Source: Cupriavidus neocaledonicus
Lineage (GTDB): Bacteria; Pseudomonadota; Gammaproteobacteria; Burkholderiales; Burkholderiaceae
DNA length: 64,000 nucleotides
Assembly: GCF_000372525.1 (NCBI RefSeq)
Contig: NZ_AQUR01000095.1
Span: 62,001 to 126,000 of the forward strand
Direction of reading: 5' to 3'
The notes under the pieces are model-generated. The model worked only from the letters and a program-made list of their open reading frames with translations. It had not been told where the DNA came from and did not search any database. Below are positions 29,701-36,516 of this stretch, one piece after another. Each line of letters opens with the position of its first letter. Position 1 is the stretch's first letter. Both the position numbers and the translations under genes were made by a program.

Positions 29701-29841
29701 GGCACCGGCGTGCTGGGCGGCATGCTGGGCGCGACGGTGCTGGGCACGCTGGCGGTGCCGCTGCTGTACGCGGCCATCGCGCGCCGCTTGCCACGCGCGC
29801 AGCCAGCGCCGGAACAAGCGGCTGCGGCAGCTACGGAATAG
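26704..29841 (+). CDS. RND multidrug efflux pump, inner-membrane (HAE1/AcrB-type) subunit
   Basis: The 1045-residue protein has the RND duplicate layout: an N-terminal span (FAWVLAILTVVAGLLAL), large periplasmic loops, and spans 2-6 and 8-12. The proton-relay motif in TM4 is GILVDDAIVVVENVERIM (paired Asp), and TM10 has GLAAKNAILIVEYAEQL with the essential Lys. It would export hydrophobic compounds using proton influx, as a trimer with an adaptor and an outer-membrane channel. Neither partner gene is adjacent, so it must borrow these from elsewhere. Confidence 0.93.
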   Translation: MASFFLKRPAFAWVLAILTVVAGLLALNRIPIAQYPAVAPPTVIIYADYPGASARTVEDRVTAVLEQQMHGIPGLLYLDSSSEGGTATVTLGFRQGTDPQLAQVNVRNRVAQAEPLLPEAVRRGGVYVDQASSSAFMYVSLVSDSGQLDETALGDFAAGSVLPLLRRLPGIGKAEPYGAEYALRIWFDPDKLNAFNLTTAEVEAAIRARNGNVTPGQLGGAPAVPGQPFQAIVRPPAPMSDAQAFGRIVVRAATDGSAVLLRDVARVELAASDYRYGSTLNTRNAASIGLKLADGANVLQTSRTVRAALDAASRGFPGDVRYEISYDGATFVQASISRVVLTLIEATVLVFLILYLFLGNLRATLIPCIVVPVSLLGTVACLYALGLSLNVITLFGVVLAIGILVDDAIVVVENVERIMRSDGVGAMQAAARSMREVSGALVAVTLVLCAVFVPMAFFGSAVGVIYRHFAVTLAVSIAFSLFFALTLAPAMCASLLRHSAAPARGPLAWFDARFAAFTARYAGWVQALQRRRLRWLAVYLALTLACGYALWKMPSGFLPEEDTGEIVVDVELPAGSTQAGTRRLVASLEQWMRDQRYPVRSSFAVLGWSSGGSGEQRASLFIGLTDWKARGRGHTAQAVLERLSAGLDSWPGRGAAQLFAYNSSALPELGSIGGLDMRLVARQPVGRQALFAARDKLIERARQDPVLGEVRATTGQPVPALDLKIDYRKAEAFGVDAEAVHHTLSATLGSRYIDEVAREGRVRRVILQADAPFRMHPEQLARVHVRNAQGAMVSLAAFASLEWGQGEVTLERFDGFSSVRINAEAAPGYTTGAAMTRLAELVRELGPEFDVRWTGRAYEQEQTGTQAPWLFALSLLFIFLCLVALYESWTLPLAVIAIVPTGLMGAAAAIWLRGMPNDVYFKVGVVVIMGLAAKNAILIVEYAEQLRRGAAGALDVVEAATRAARQRLRPVVMTSLAFVLGVVPLAISTGPGAGAQQAVGTGVLGGMLGATVLGTLAVPLLYAAIARRLPRAQPAPEQAAAAATE

Positions 29842-29954
29842 AAAAACGCCTGCCAGGCGAAGAGAGAAGGAGGAGGAGGTCGGCCGGGCAGGCGGGAGAG
29901 AAAACTTGCGGCCACCGCAGTGGCCGCGCAGGGTCTTGGGGCAGACCCGTGGGA

Positions 29955-30368
29955 TCAGACGCGATAGCCGTACAGCGAACCGTCGCCGGAGCGCGAGTTG
30001 TCGAGCGCGCGTTCGGCCACGTCGCCGGTGAAGGTGTGCGTGCCTTCGCTGAAGGTATCGAACTTGCCGCGCTTCGAGATCTCGCCGCTGAAGCTGTGCG
30101 CCCCTTCGCTGAAGGTGTCGAACTTGCCGTCGCGGCGCGAGCCTTCCGAGTACGGGTCGAAGCGGCCGGTGCGGGCGCCGTCGGTGTAGGTGTCGAACTT
30201 GCCTTGCTTGGCGCCGTCCGTATACACATCGTACTTGCCGACCCGCAGCGCGTCGGCATACACATCGAACTTGCCAACCTTGCTGGCAGCGGGGGCAGCC
30301 ATCGCCGTAGCGGACGCGGCCACTGCCGCGAACACGAGCGCGCCGCCAAGGATACGTCTGGCGATCAT
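29955..30368 (-). CDS. Exported protein of tandem GKFD-type 12-residue repeats
   Basis: I do not recognise this family. The start is the ATG at 30368, with AAGGAG seven bases upstream. The 137-residue product has a Sec signal (RRILGGALVFAAVAASATAMAA). The mature part is almost entirely repeats that begin G-K/R-F/Y-D-x-Y/F-x-D/E-G at residues 32, 44, 56, 68, 81 and 101. The first four steps are 12-13 residues and the last two are longer, adding SFSGEISKR and TFTGDVAER. It has no Cys. The spacing suggests a beta-solenoid or ion-binding repeat; the function is unknown. It stands alone, convergent with the RND gene. Confidence 0.75.
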   Translation of the reverse strand: MIARRILGGALVFAAVAASATAMAAPAASKVGKFDVYADALRVGKYDVYTDGAKQGKFDTYTDGARTGRFDPYSEGSRRDGKFDTFSEGAHSFSGEISKRGKFDTFSEGTHTFTGDVAERALDNSRSGDGSLYGYRV

Positions 30369-30627
30369 TTGGGACTCCTTCAACTGATTTCGTCGTTATT
30401 TCTTGTCGGTCCGGGATAAGACTCCGGCCGCTCCGCAATCTATGTTGCGATGCGAGCACGGACTGAAGATTAGTCACAGCCCGCGCCAGCAGAAATACCG
30501 CTGCGACGAATGGTGCGTTGCGAGTCGTGAAACGACTGGCTTGCCGATGAATGGTGTCCGCGGAACGCCGGCGACATGCCGCCACGGACCTGTGCGCGTG
30601 GCGGCGGCCGCACCCGCGAGGGCGGGC

Positions 30628-31047
30628 TCAGAGCGTATATTGGCCGGCGGCTTCGGGCTGGAATGCGATCTCGGCGATGCTCACTTGCTGCTCGCGGCCA
30701 TCGGGCAGGCGGTAACTGACGGTCTCGCCGGCGCGCGCGCCCAGCAATGCCTGGCCCACCGGCGACAGCACCGACAGCCGGCCGGCGTCGAAGTCGGCCG
30801 CGTCGGGATACACCAGGGTCCAGTTGCGCGGCTCCTGCTCGCCCGGCAGCGTGCAAACCACGCGCGTGTTCATGGTGACCACGTCGGTCGGGATCTCTTC
30901 GGGCGCGACAATGGTGGCGCGCGCCAGCAGGCCGTCGAGCATGTCTTCGAGCTGGGCGGAGCCGGCGCGGCTGGCGATGCGCTCCAGGCGGGTGACGTCG
31001 AGTTCGGTCAGGTACAGGGTGGCGGTCTGGGTGTTGGTGGCCGTCAT
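30628..31047 (-). CDS. rnk: Nucleoside diphosphate kinase regulator (Rnk-like)
   Basis: The 139-residue protein has an N-terminal coiled-coil-like helix pair (LYLTELDVTRLERIASRAG) and a GreA/GreB C-terminal FKBP-like domain with DVVTMNTRVVCTLPG, LSVLSPVGQALLGARAGETVSYRLPDG and VSIAEIAFQPEAAGQYTL. Rnk proteins bind RNA polymerase without the long GreA finger. It starts at the ATG at 31047 and is a single-gene unit. A Gre-like anti-pausing role is possible. Confidence 0.85.
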   Translation of the reverse strand: MTATNTQTATLYLTELDVTRLERIASRAGSAQLEDMLDGLLARATIVAPEEIPTDVVTMNTRVVCTLPGEQEPRNWTLVYPDAADFDAGRLSVLSPVGQALLGARAGETVSYRLPDGREQQVSIAEIAFQPEAAGQYTL

Positions 31048-31566
31048 GGCGGGTCCTCCGGCAGTCGTGGTTGGGCGCGGCCGGCCAGCATGTTGGGCGG
31101 CGGCGGTCAGGTCTTGCGGGTTGGCGTGCGCGCGCAGCGGCGCGCGCATCAACGGATCGGCAAAAGCGTTGCGGCGATCGCCGGCAACAACGGAAACGCT
31201 GGCTCGGGCCCGGTTCGGCCCGGGCCCCGCGGTGGGAGACGAATCAGGCTGGGAACCGGGCGGAATCAGGCGGTGCGCCGATCCGGCGGGGAGACGTCGC
31301 GCGCTTGGCGCGCTGGGGCAGGCTGGGAGCCAGGGTGACCGCGGACGCGTGCGGGCGGCCGGTCCGCAGCGGGCGGACAGGCGCGTAGGGCATCGGCGTC
31401 AGGCGATCGGTCAGGGTCATTGCGGAAAAGGATAGGCGGCAGTGAATCGCTTGCTGCCTTGGCGAGCCTGGAAGTGGTGGCTCACCTGCCTTGCTGCGCC
31501 GGCTCATGCACCGTGCTGGTGCGAAACCGGAGCAACCATCGTAGCACAGCGTTGCGGTCGGGGTCG
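31048..31566. other. Gene-poor spacer between rnk and the metal sensor
   Basis: This 519-base stretch has no gene I can support. Frames on both strands have Arg/Pro-rich translations without family resemblance, and no ribosome site supports them. It lies between two leftward genes and may hold the rnk promoter. Confidence 0.45.
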
Positions 31567-31998
31567 TCACCCGTTGGTGGCATGGCACTCGCAGCCCGCC
31601 CCCGCTGCCGCCTGCTGCAGGTTCTGCAGAATGCCGCACGCGCTGGCAGGCTGATGATGGCGGCAGGTCTCGCGCAATGCGCGCAGCTGGCGCTCGAGTG
31701 CCTCCAGCGCCACGCGTTGGGCATGGATCTGGGCGATCTGGCGGTCCAGCAGCGTGTTGATATCGTCGCAGTCTTGTGACGGGTTGCGCTCGAACTCGCG
31801 CAGCCGCCGCACGTCCGACAGGCTCATCCCGAGCGAACGGCAATGCCGCACGAAGTTCAGCTGCACCACATGGCCCTCGTCATAGCGGCGATAGCCGTTG
31901 GCCTCGCGCCGGGGCGCGTCGAGCAGCCCTTCGCGCTCGTAATAGCGGATGGTCTCGACATCGCAGCCGCTGGATCGTGACAGTTCGCCGATACGCAT
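31567..31998 (-). CDS. cadR: MerR-family Cd(II)/Pb(II)-type metal sensor (CadR/PbrR-like)
   Basis: This is a 143-residue MerR protein. The start is the ATG of MRIGELSRSSGC, with AAGGAA about eight bases upstream. The N-terminal HTH has VETIRYYEREGLL, then the coupling helix (LREFERNPSQDCDDIN). Cys77 and Cys112 match the CadR/PbrR metal ligands, Cys121 is near the third, and a CECH motif at 136-139 resembles the C-terminal metal site of CadR. No efflux ATPase lies beside it, unlike standard cad/pbr operons. Confidence 0.9.
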   Translation of the reverse strand: MRIGELSRSSGCDVETIRYYEREGLLDAPRREANGYRRYDEGHVVQLNFVRHCRSLGMSLSDVRRLREFERNPSQDCDDINTLLDRQIAQIHAQRVALEALERQLRALRETCRHHQPASACGILQNLQQAAAGAGCECHATNG

Positions 31999-32016
31999 AT
32001 GCCTGTTCCTTGCCAT

Positions 32017-32037
32017 ACCCTGTAACGACTACAGGGT
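32017..32037. promoter_or_regulatory. MerR-type (CadR-like) operator dyad
   Basis: ACCCTGTAACGACTACAGGGT is a 7-7 inverted repeat (ACCCTGT and ACAGGGT with a 7-base centre). It closely matches the CadR/PbrR operator core of the ACCCTATAGTxxCTACAGGGT type. It lies 18 bases upstream of the sensor gene, where it would overlap that gene's promoter. The divergent rightward gene starts about 150 bases away. Confidence 0.7.
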
Positions 32038-32188
32038 TGACGATAGTGTAGGCCAGCCGGCCGCATCCTGCAGGCGGTGGCGAAGCGGCCGCAACCGTCG
32101 GTGTGCTACCGCCGCCACGGCGGCGCCCGCCACCTGCCGCATCCTGTAGAATTCCTTCCACTTCCACCGAATAAGCCGTCCCCTGTTC

Positions 32189-32563
32189 GTGCGCGCCCTG
32201 CGGCTGCTCCTGCTGGTCATGATGCTGGCCTTCCTGCCCCTGCCGGGCTGGGCGGCTGCATTCGCGCACGCGGTGGTGTCCACCGCCGAAACCGCGGCCG
32301 TACCCGCCGCTGCGCCCGGCGCCGCCGATGCCGCCGACGCGGATCGCGCTGCCGTGACAGGCGACCCGGCCGGCGATCCCCTGCCGCTCCCCGAAGCCGC
32401 CGAGCCGCAGTGGCAGTCCGGCGCCGACCTGGCCGAGCAACTGCTGCCGGCCACCCCGCTGCGCCTGGCTCCCTGGGCCGGCCGTGCCGGGCCGCCGCGC
32501 TATGCCGGCGCCCTGCTGCCCGAACCAGACCTGCCGCGGCTGCCGCGACCGCCACGCGCCTGA
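32189..32563 (+). CDS. Small exported protein of unknown function
   Basis: A GTG start gives 124 residues: a clear Sec signal (VRALRLLLLVMMLAFLPLPGWA) and an Ala/Pro/Asp-rich mature part without Cys or known domains. The signal form resembles short exported proteins that accompany metal-efflux systems (CzcI-like), and it lies just beyond the CadR-type operator, but that link is inference. It precedes htpX by 126 bases. It may be a short lineage-specific gene. Confidence 0.5.
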   Translation: MRALRLLLLVMMLAFLPLPGWAAAFAHAVVSTAETAAVPAAAPGAADAADADRAAVTGDPAGDPLPLPEAAEPQWQSGADLAEQLLPATPLRLAPWAGRAGPPRYAGALLPEPDLPRLPRPPRA

Positions 32564-32689
32564 TCCCCCAACGGCGCGGCCTGGCCGCGCCCGCCCGAAC
32601 CCGCGTGCCGCACACGAATGCGGCGCGCGCCTGCGGTCCCACCGCACCCTTGCGCCGCACGGCGCGACCTACCACTGCTCCACACTCAC

Positions 32690-33568
32690 ATGAAACGCGT
32701 ACTGCTTTTCCTGGCGACCAACCTCGCCGTCATGCTCGTCCTCAGCATCACCGCCAGCGTGCTCGGGGTGAACCGCTTCCTGACCGCCAACGGGCTCAAC
32801 CTGGGCATGCTGCTGGCGTTTGCCGCGCTGATGGGTTTCGGCGGCGCCTTTATCTCGCTGCTGATGTCCAAGACCATCGCCAAGTGGTCGACCGGCGCGC
32901 AGGTCATCACCCACCCCAGCACCAGCACCGAGCTGTGGCTGGTGCAGACCGTCGAAAAGCTGGCGCAGCGCGCCGGCCTGCCGATGCCGGAAGTGGCCAT
33001 CTACGAGGGCGAGCCCAATGCCTTCGCCACCGGCGCCACCAGGAACAGCTCGCTGGTGGCAGTGTCCACCGGCCTGCTGCAATCGATGTCGCATGAAGAA
33101 GTCGAGGCCGTGCTCGCGCACGAGGTCGCGCACGTCGCCAACGGCGACATGGTCACGCTGACGCTGATCCAGGGCGTGGTCAACACCTTCGTCATCTTCC
33201 TGGCGCGCGTGGTCGGCTACTTCGTCGATTCGATGCTGCGCAAGAACGACGAGGAAGCGAGCGGCCCCGGCATTGGCTACATGGTCACGGTGATCGTGTG
33301 CGAGATCGTGTTCGGCATCCTGGCCAGCATCATCGTGGCCTGGTTCTCGCGCCGCCGCGAGTTCCGCGCCGATGCCGGCGCCGCCGGCATGATGGGCACG
33401 CCCACGCCGATGGTCGCGGCGCTGCGCCGCCTGGGCGGGCTGGATCCGGACGGGCTGCCGCAGAACATGCAGGCGATGGGCATCGCCGGCGGCAAGTCGT
33501 GGATGGCGCTGTTCTCGAGCCACCCGCCGATCGAGCAGCGCATCGCCGCGCTGCAGTCGGCGCGCTGA
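32690..33568 (+). CDS. htpX: Membrane protease HtpX
   Basis: The 292-residue M48 peptidase has N-terminal spans ([20 protein letters not shown] and [20 protein letters not shown]), the active-site [17 protein letters not shown] and [14 protein letters not shown], and [17 protein letters not shown] for the third zinc ligand, followed by [13 protein letters not shown]. It degrades misfolded inner-membrane proteins with FtsH. Its stop is nine bases from the convergent arfB stop. Confidence 0.95.
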   Translation: MKRVLLFLATNLAVMLVLSITASVLGVNRFLTANGLNLGMLLAFAALMGFGGAFISLLMSKTIAKWSTGAQVITHPSTSTELWLVQTVEKLAQRAGLPMPEVAIYEGEPNAFATGATRNSSLVAVSTGLLQSMSHEEVEAVLAHEVAHVANGDMVTLTLIQGVVNTFVIFLARVVGYFVDSMLRKNDEEASGPGIGYMVTVIVCEIVFGILASIIVAWFSRRREFRADAGAAGMMGTPTPMVAALRRLGGLDPDGLPQNMQAMGIAGGKSWMALFSSHPPIEQRIAALQSAR

Positions 33569-33577
33569 AGCCAGGGC

Positions 33578-33982
33578 TCAGTCGAACACCCGGCCGCGCA
33601 GCGCCTTGACCTGGCTGCGCTGGCTCTTGCTCTCCAGCCGGCGCTGGCGCGACGCCAGCGTCGGCCGCGTCGGCCGGCGCACGCGCGGCGGCGTGGCCAC
33701 GCTGCGCACCAGCTCGTGCAGGCGCCGCACCGCCTCGTCGCGGTTCTGGTCCAGGCTGCGGAACTGCTGCGCCTTGATCACCACCACGCCGTCGCGCGTG
33801 ATGCGGTGGTCATGCAGCGCCAGAAGGCGTTCCTTGTGGTCGGGCGGCAGCGAAGATGCCCGCACGTCGTAACGCAGGTGCACGGCGTTGGATACCTTGT
33901 TGATGTTTTGCCCGCCCGCGCCTTGCGCGCGGATCGCGGTAATCAGGTATTCGTGGTGGGGAATGACGAGCTCGTCGACCAT
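33578..33982 (-). CDS. arfB: Alternative ribosome-rescue factor ArfB (YaeJ)
   Basis: The 134-residue protein starts at MVDELVIPHHEYLITAIRAQGAGGQNINKV. The GGQ motif (residues 23-25) is that of release factors and catalyses peptidyl-tRNA hydrolysis on stalled ribosomes. The basic C-terminal tail (RQRRLESKSQRSQVKALRGR) is the mRNA-channel-sensing helix of ArfB. There is no RF codon-recognition domain. The longer upstream frame is ignored. Confidence 0.93.
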   Translation of the reverse strand: MVDELVIPHHEYLITAIRAQGAGGQNINKVSNAVHLRYDVRASSLPPDHKERLLALHDHRITRDGVVVIKAQQFRSLDQNRDEAVRRLHELVRSVATPPRVRRPTRPTLASRQRRLESKSQRSQVKALRGRVFD

Positions 33983-34019
33983 GGCCGCATCATAGCAAGC
34001 CGGCCCCCGCCGGACCGCA

Positions 34020-34835
34020 CTAGCGCCACGAATAAGCCAGGCCGACGCCATAGGTGATCTGGTTGCGCGTGCCGCGCTGCGTGACGATGGGGCTGTCGGC
34101 CGCGTCGCCGGCCAGGCGCTGCGCGTAGACCATCGCGCCGCCATACCAGTGCTTGTCGAACTGGTAAATCAGCGCCAGCCAGCCCGTAAACTGCTCCAGC
34201 CCGCCGCCGGGGCTGTAAGCGGGCAGGCCGCTCGCCGCCGAGTCCGCCGGCGTCACGCCGAAGTAGGTACGGTTGAAGCTGCCGCTGACCCAGGTCGCGC
34301 CCAGGCCCGCGCCCGCGTAGAGGCGCTGGTGCAGCGGCATCCAGAAGGTGCCGGTGGCGGTGACGCGGCTGCCGCCGTAGACGATGCCCGCATTGGTCAT
34401 CACGTTGATGCCGCCGCGCAGCCGCCATGGGACACGTCCGGGGTTCAGGTATTCATAGCCGATGTACCCGCCCGCCTCCACCGTGGTGTCGATCTCATGC
34501 ACCTGCGCCACGACCGGATCGTCGACATTGTTGCGGCCGAGGCGCAGCCCGACGGCCGGGCCCCACTGGAAACCCGTCAGTCCGCCGAAATTGAACTGCG
34601 CATACGGCCCGTACCATTCCAGCAGCCGTCCGCCCGGCGTGACATAGCGCAGTCCGGGCACCACGCCGACCATGCGGTCCTTGCCTCCGGCAAACTCGGT
34701 GGTGGAGCCAATGCCCAGTCCGGCCATGTTGGGCAAGCCACCAGGCAAGCTCAGCGGCGTGGCAACGGCTGTGGCACTTGCACCGGCCAGTGCCAGCGTA
34801 GCCAGCCAGCATATGCGGTTGGTCGGAATAGCCAT
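34020..34835 (-). CDS. Putative outer-membrane beta-barrel protein
   Basis: The 271-residue protein has a Sec signal (LATLALAGASATAVA) and a mature part made of short alternating hydrophobic strands. These include LLEWYGPYAQFNFGGL, GYIGYEYLNPGRVPW, GTFWMPLHQRLYAGAGLGATW, and a final YGVGLAYSWR, which has the aromatic C-terminus of an outer-membrane barrel. I recognise no subfamily. It stands alone upstream of tRNA-Arg, on the same strand. Confidence 0.68.
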   Translation of the reverse strand: MAIPTNRICWLATLALAGASATAVATPLSLPGGLPNMAGLGIGSTTEFAGGKDRMVGVVPGLRYVTPGGRLLEWYGPYAQFNFGGLTGFQWGPAVGLRLGRNNVDDPVVAQVHEIDTTVEAGGYIGYEYLNPGRVPWRLRGGINVMTNAGIVYGGSRVTATGTFWMPLHQRLYAGAGLGATWVSGSFNRTYFGVTPADSAASGLPAYSPGGGLEQFTGWLALIYQFDKHWYGGAMVYAQRLAGDAADSPIVTQRGTRNQITYGVGLAYSWR

Positions 34836-35000
34836 GGCTGTCTGAGGAACGGCGCCATCGGCGCGCCCGGTTCGGTGGAGTGTGTGAATCTAGCAGCACG
34901 GGCGCGCGCCACTGCCCGATCGCGTGCTGAAAGTTTTCGTCGCGCGAGTTAAAGCGGGCCCGCCGGGGTGCGGACACTGCATGGCACAGCTGAGGAAAAT

Positions 35001-35076
35001 TGGCGCGCCCGGCTGGGATCGAACCAGCAACCCCTGCCTTCGGAGGGCAGTACTCTATCCATTGAGCTACGGGCGC
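35001..35076 (-). tRNA. tRNA-Arg (anticodon CCG)
   Basis: On the minus strand the gene folds into a full cloverleaf: acceptor GCGCCCG with CGGGCGC, D arm, anticodon stem TGCC-CTCCGAA-GGCA (anticodon CCG), T loop GGTTCGATCC, discriminator G and an encoded CCA end at 35001-35003. It reads CGG arginine codons. A T run (ATTTT) follows at once. Confidence 0.95.
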
Positions 35077-35252
35077 ACAGACGGTTTTGCAACCGGTTTT
35101 GCGGGTACAGCGATTGCGGCGGGCGAGTGCCGCCGCTGGAAAGTCGCATAGGATACCGCTTTTGCCCGGCGCCGTCCATGCGGGGCCGATACGGGCGCTG
35201 GTGAACGTCTCGCAACCGCCGCTTTTTGGCACTGGCAGGGGGGCTTTGGCGC

Positions 35253-35258
35253 TATAAT
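35253..35258 (+). promoter_or_regulatory. Consensus -10 element upstream of the cytochrome gene
   Basis: TATAAT within GCTATAATCGCC is a perfect -10 hexamer. Possible -35 boxes (TTGGCA at 35226-35231, CTGGCA at 35232-35237) have non-ideal spacings of 21 and 15. It would give a leader of about 275 bases before the cytochrome start. Confidence 0.5.
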
Positions 35259-35386
35259 CGCCAGCTATTTGCGTCAAATCGTGCCCGTCGCGCCGTCGGC
35301 GCAGCGAGTCGACCGGGGTCAAATCCGGGCGGCTGGTTGTCGGCGACAATCGGGCCCCGGTCCGGGAGACAGTCCGAGGTACGCAA

Positions 35387-35530
35387 ATGGCAACAGACCC
35401 AAGTCAGGCAAGGGCCGCAGGGGAGCGCGGGCGGTCCGGATGGGGCCGGATAGTGGTCAGCGAAGGGCCACACCAGGGCCAGAAAAAGCAAGCCGAGCGT
35501 AAGCGGCCAGAAGGTTTCCTGCAAAACTGA
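35387..35530 (+). CDS. Possible 47-residue basic leader ORF before cytochrome c
   Basis: ATG at 35387 follows GAGG by six to seven bases and the frame runs to TGA at 35528-35530, nine bases before the cytochrome ATG. The product is basic and Gly/Gln/Arg-rich (MATDPSQARAAGERGRSG...), without membrane segments. Its codons are not typical of the window (AGG, ATA and several A-ending codons occur), so it may be chance. If real, it would be a coupled leader peptide. Confidence 0.3.
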   Translation: MATDPSQARAAGERGRSGWGRIVVSEGPHQGQKKQAERKRPEGFLQN

Positions 35531-35539
35531 GAGTTCTGT

Positions 35540-36436
35540 ATGAGCGACGTCCACAACGAACACCCCGAGCACGAGTCTCCCATCAAAACCCCGAAGCAGT
35601 TGATCGCAGTCGTGATCGCGGCGTTCCTGGTGCCGATCATCGTGATCATCCTGCTGGTCAACTTCGTCGGACACGGCTCGACCGAAAGCGCCGGCGCCAG
35701 CACCGCCGCCGAAGCCATCAACGATCGCATCAAGCCGGTCGCCTCGCTCGAAATCAAGGATCCCAACGCGCCGCGCGTGTTCAAGACCGGCGAACAGGTC
35801 TACAAGGAAATCTGCGCCGCCTGCCACGCCACCGGCGCGGCGGGTGCCCCCAAGCACGGTGCCGCCGGCGACTGGTCCGCGCGCATCGGCCAGGGCTTCG
35901 ACGGCCTGATGAAGTCGGTGCTCAACGGCAAGGGCGCGATGCCGCCGCGCGCCGGCAGCACGCCTGACGACTACACCGATTACGAACTGGCCCGCGCCGT
36001 GGTCTACCTGGCCGACGCCGGCGGCGCCAAGTTCCCCGAGCCGCCGGCCCCGGCCGCTGCCGCGCCGGCCACGGCCGCAGCGCCTGAAGCCGCCGCCCCG
36101 GCTGCCGCTGCGGCGCCGGCTCCCGCTGCTGCGGCGGCTCCGGCAGCCGCTGCCGCTCCCGCCGCTCCCGCTGCTGCCGCGCCGGCCGCTGCCTCGGCCG
36201 AAGTGGGCAAGAAGGTCTACGAACAGGTCTGCGCCGCCTGCCACGCCGCCGGCGTGGCAGGTGCGCCCAAGTTCGGCGACAAGGCCGCCTGGGCGCCGCG
36301 CCTGAAGGAAGGCATGGATGCGGTCCACAACTTCGCCCTCAAGGGCAAGGGCGTGATGCCGCCCAAGGGCGGCTATGCCGGCCCGGACGCCGATGTGATC
36401 GCCGCGTCGGACTACATGGCCAACGCCGCCAAGTAA
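35540..36436 (+). CDS. Membrane-anchored diheme cytochrome c (c5/CcdA-type fused pair)
   Basis: The 298-residue protein has an uncleaved N-terminal anchor (LIAVVIAAFLVPIIVIILLV) and two class-I cytochrome domains, each with CAACH (residues 92-96 and 231-235) and a Met ligand region (KGAMPPRAGS and KGVMPPKGGY). An Ala/Pro-rich linker of about 50 residues (about 169-219) separates them. Each half resembles cytochrome c5. It should carry electrons in the periplasm to a terminal oxidase or peroxidase. Confidence 0.9.
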   Translation: MSDVHNEHPEHESPIKTPKQLIAVVIAAFLVPIIVIILLVNFVGHGSTESAGASTAAEAINDRIKPVASLEIKDPNAPRVFKTGEQVYKEICAACHATGAAGAPKHGAAGDWSARIGQGFDGLMKSVLNGKGAMPPRAGSTPDDYTDYELARAVVYLADAGGAKFPEPPAPAAAAPATAAAPEAAAPAAAAAPAPAAAAAPAAAAAPAAPAAAAPAAASAEVGKKVYEQVCAACHAAGVAGAPKFGDKAAWAPRLKEGMDAVHNFALKGKGVMPPKGGYAGPDADVIAASDYMANAAK

Positions 36437-36453
36437 GCCAGACCAACGCCAAC

Positions 36454-36484
36454 AAAAAACCCGCGCCTCGCGCGGGTTTTTTTT
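36454..36484. terminator. Terminator after cytochrome c
   Basis: ACCCGCG (36459-36465) pairs with CGCGGGT (36471-36477), and is flanked by an A run and eight T. It can serve both the cytochrome gene and the convergent hemN. Confidence 0.88.
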
Positions 36485-36516
36485 CGTCCGGGCCTGTCCG
36501 GCAACGATCTCTGGCG

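Noticed and set aside
31244..31843. Possible gene in the rnk-cadR spacer, minus strand
   Set aside because: Its 3' part overlaps cadR in another frame, it has no ribosome site and its translation is Arg/Pro-rich without resemblance to any family.
36040..36200. Ala/Pro-rich repetitive DNA as a separate repeat element
   Set aside because: It encodes the flexible linker between the two heme domains of the cytochrome and is explained by that.
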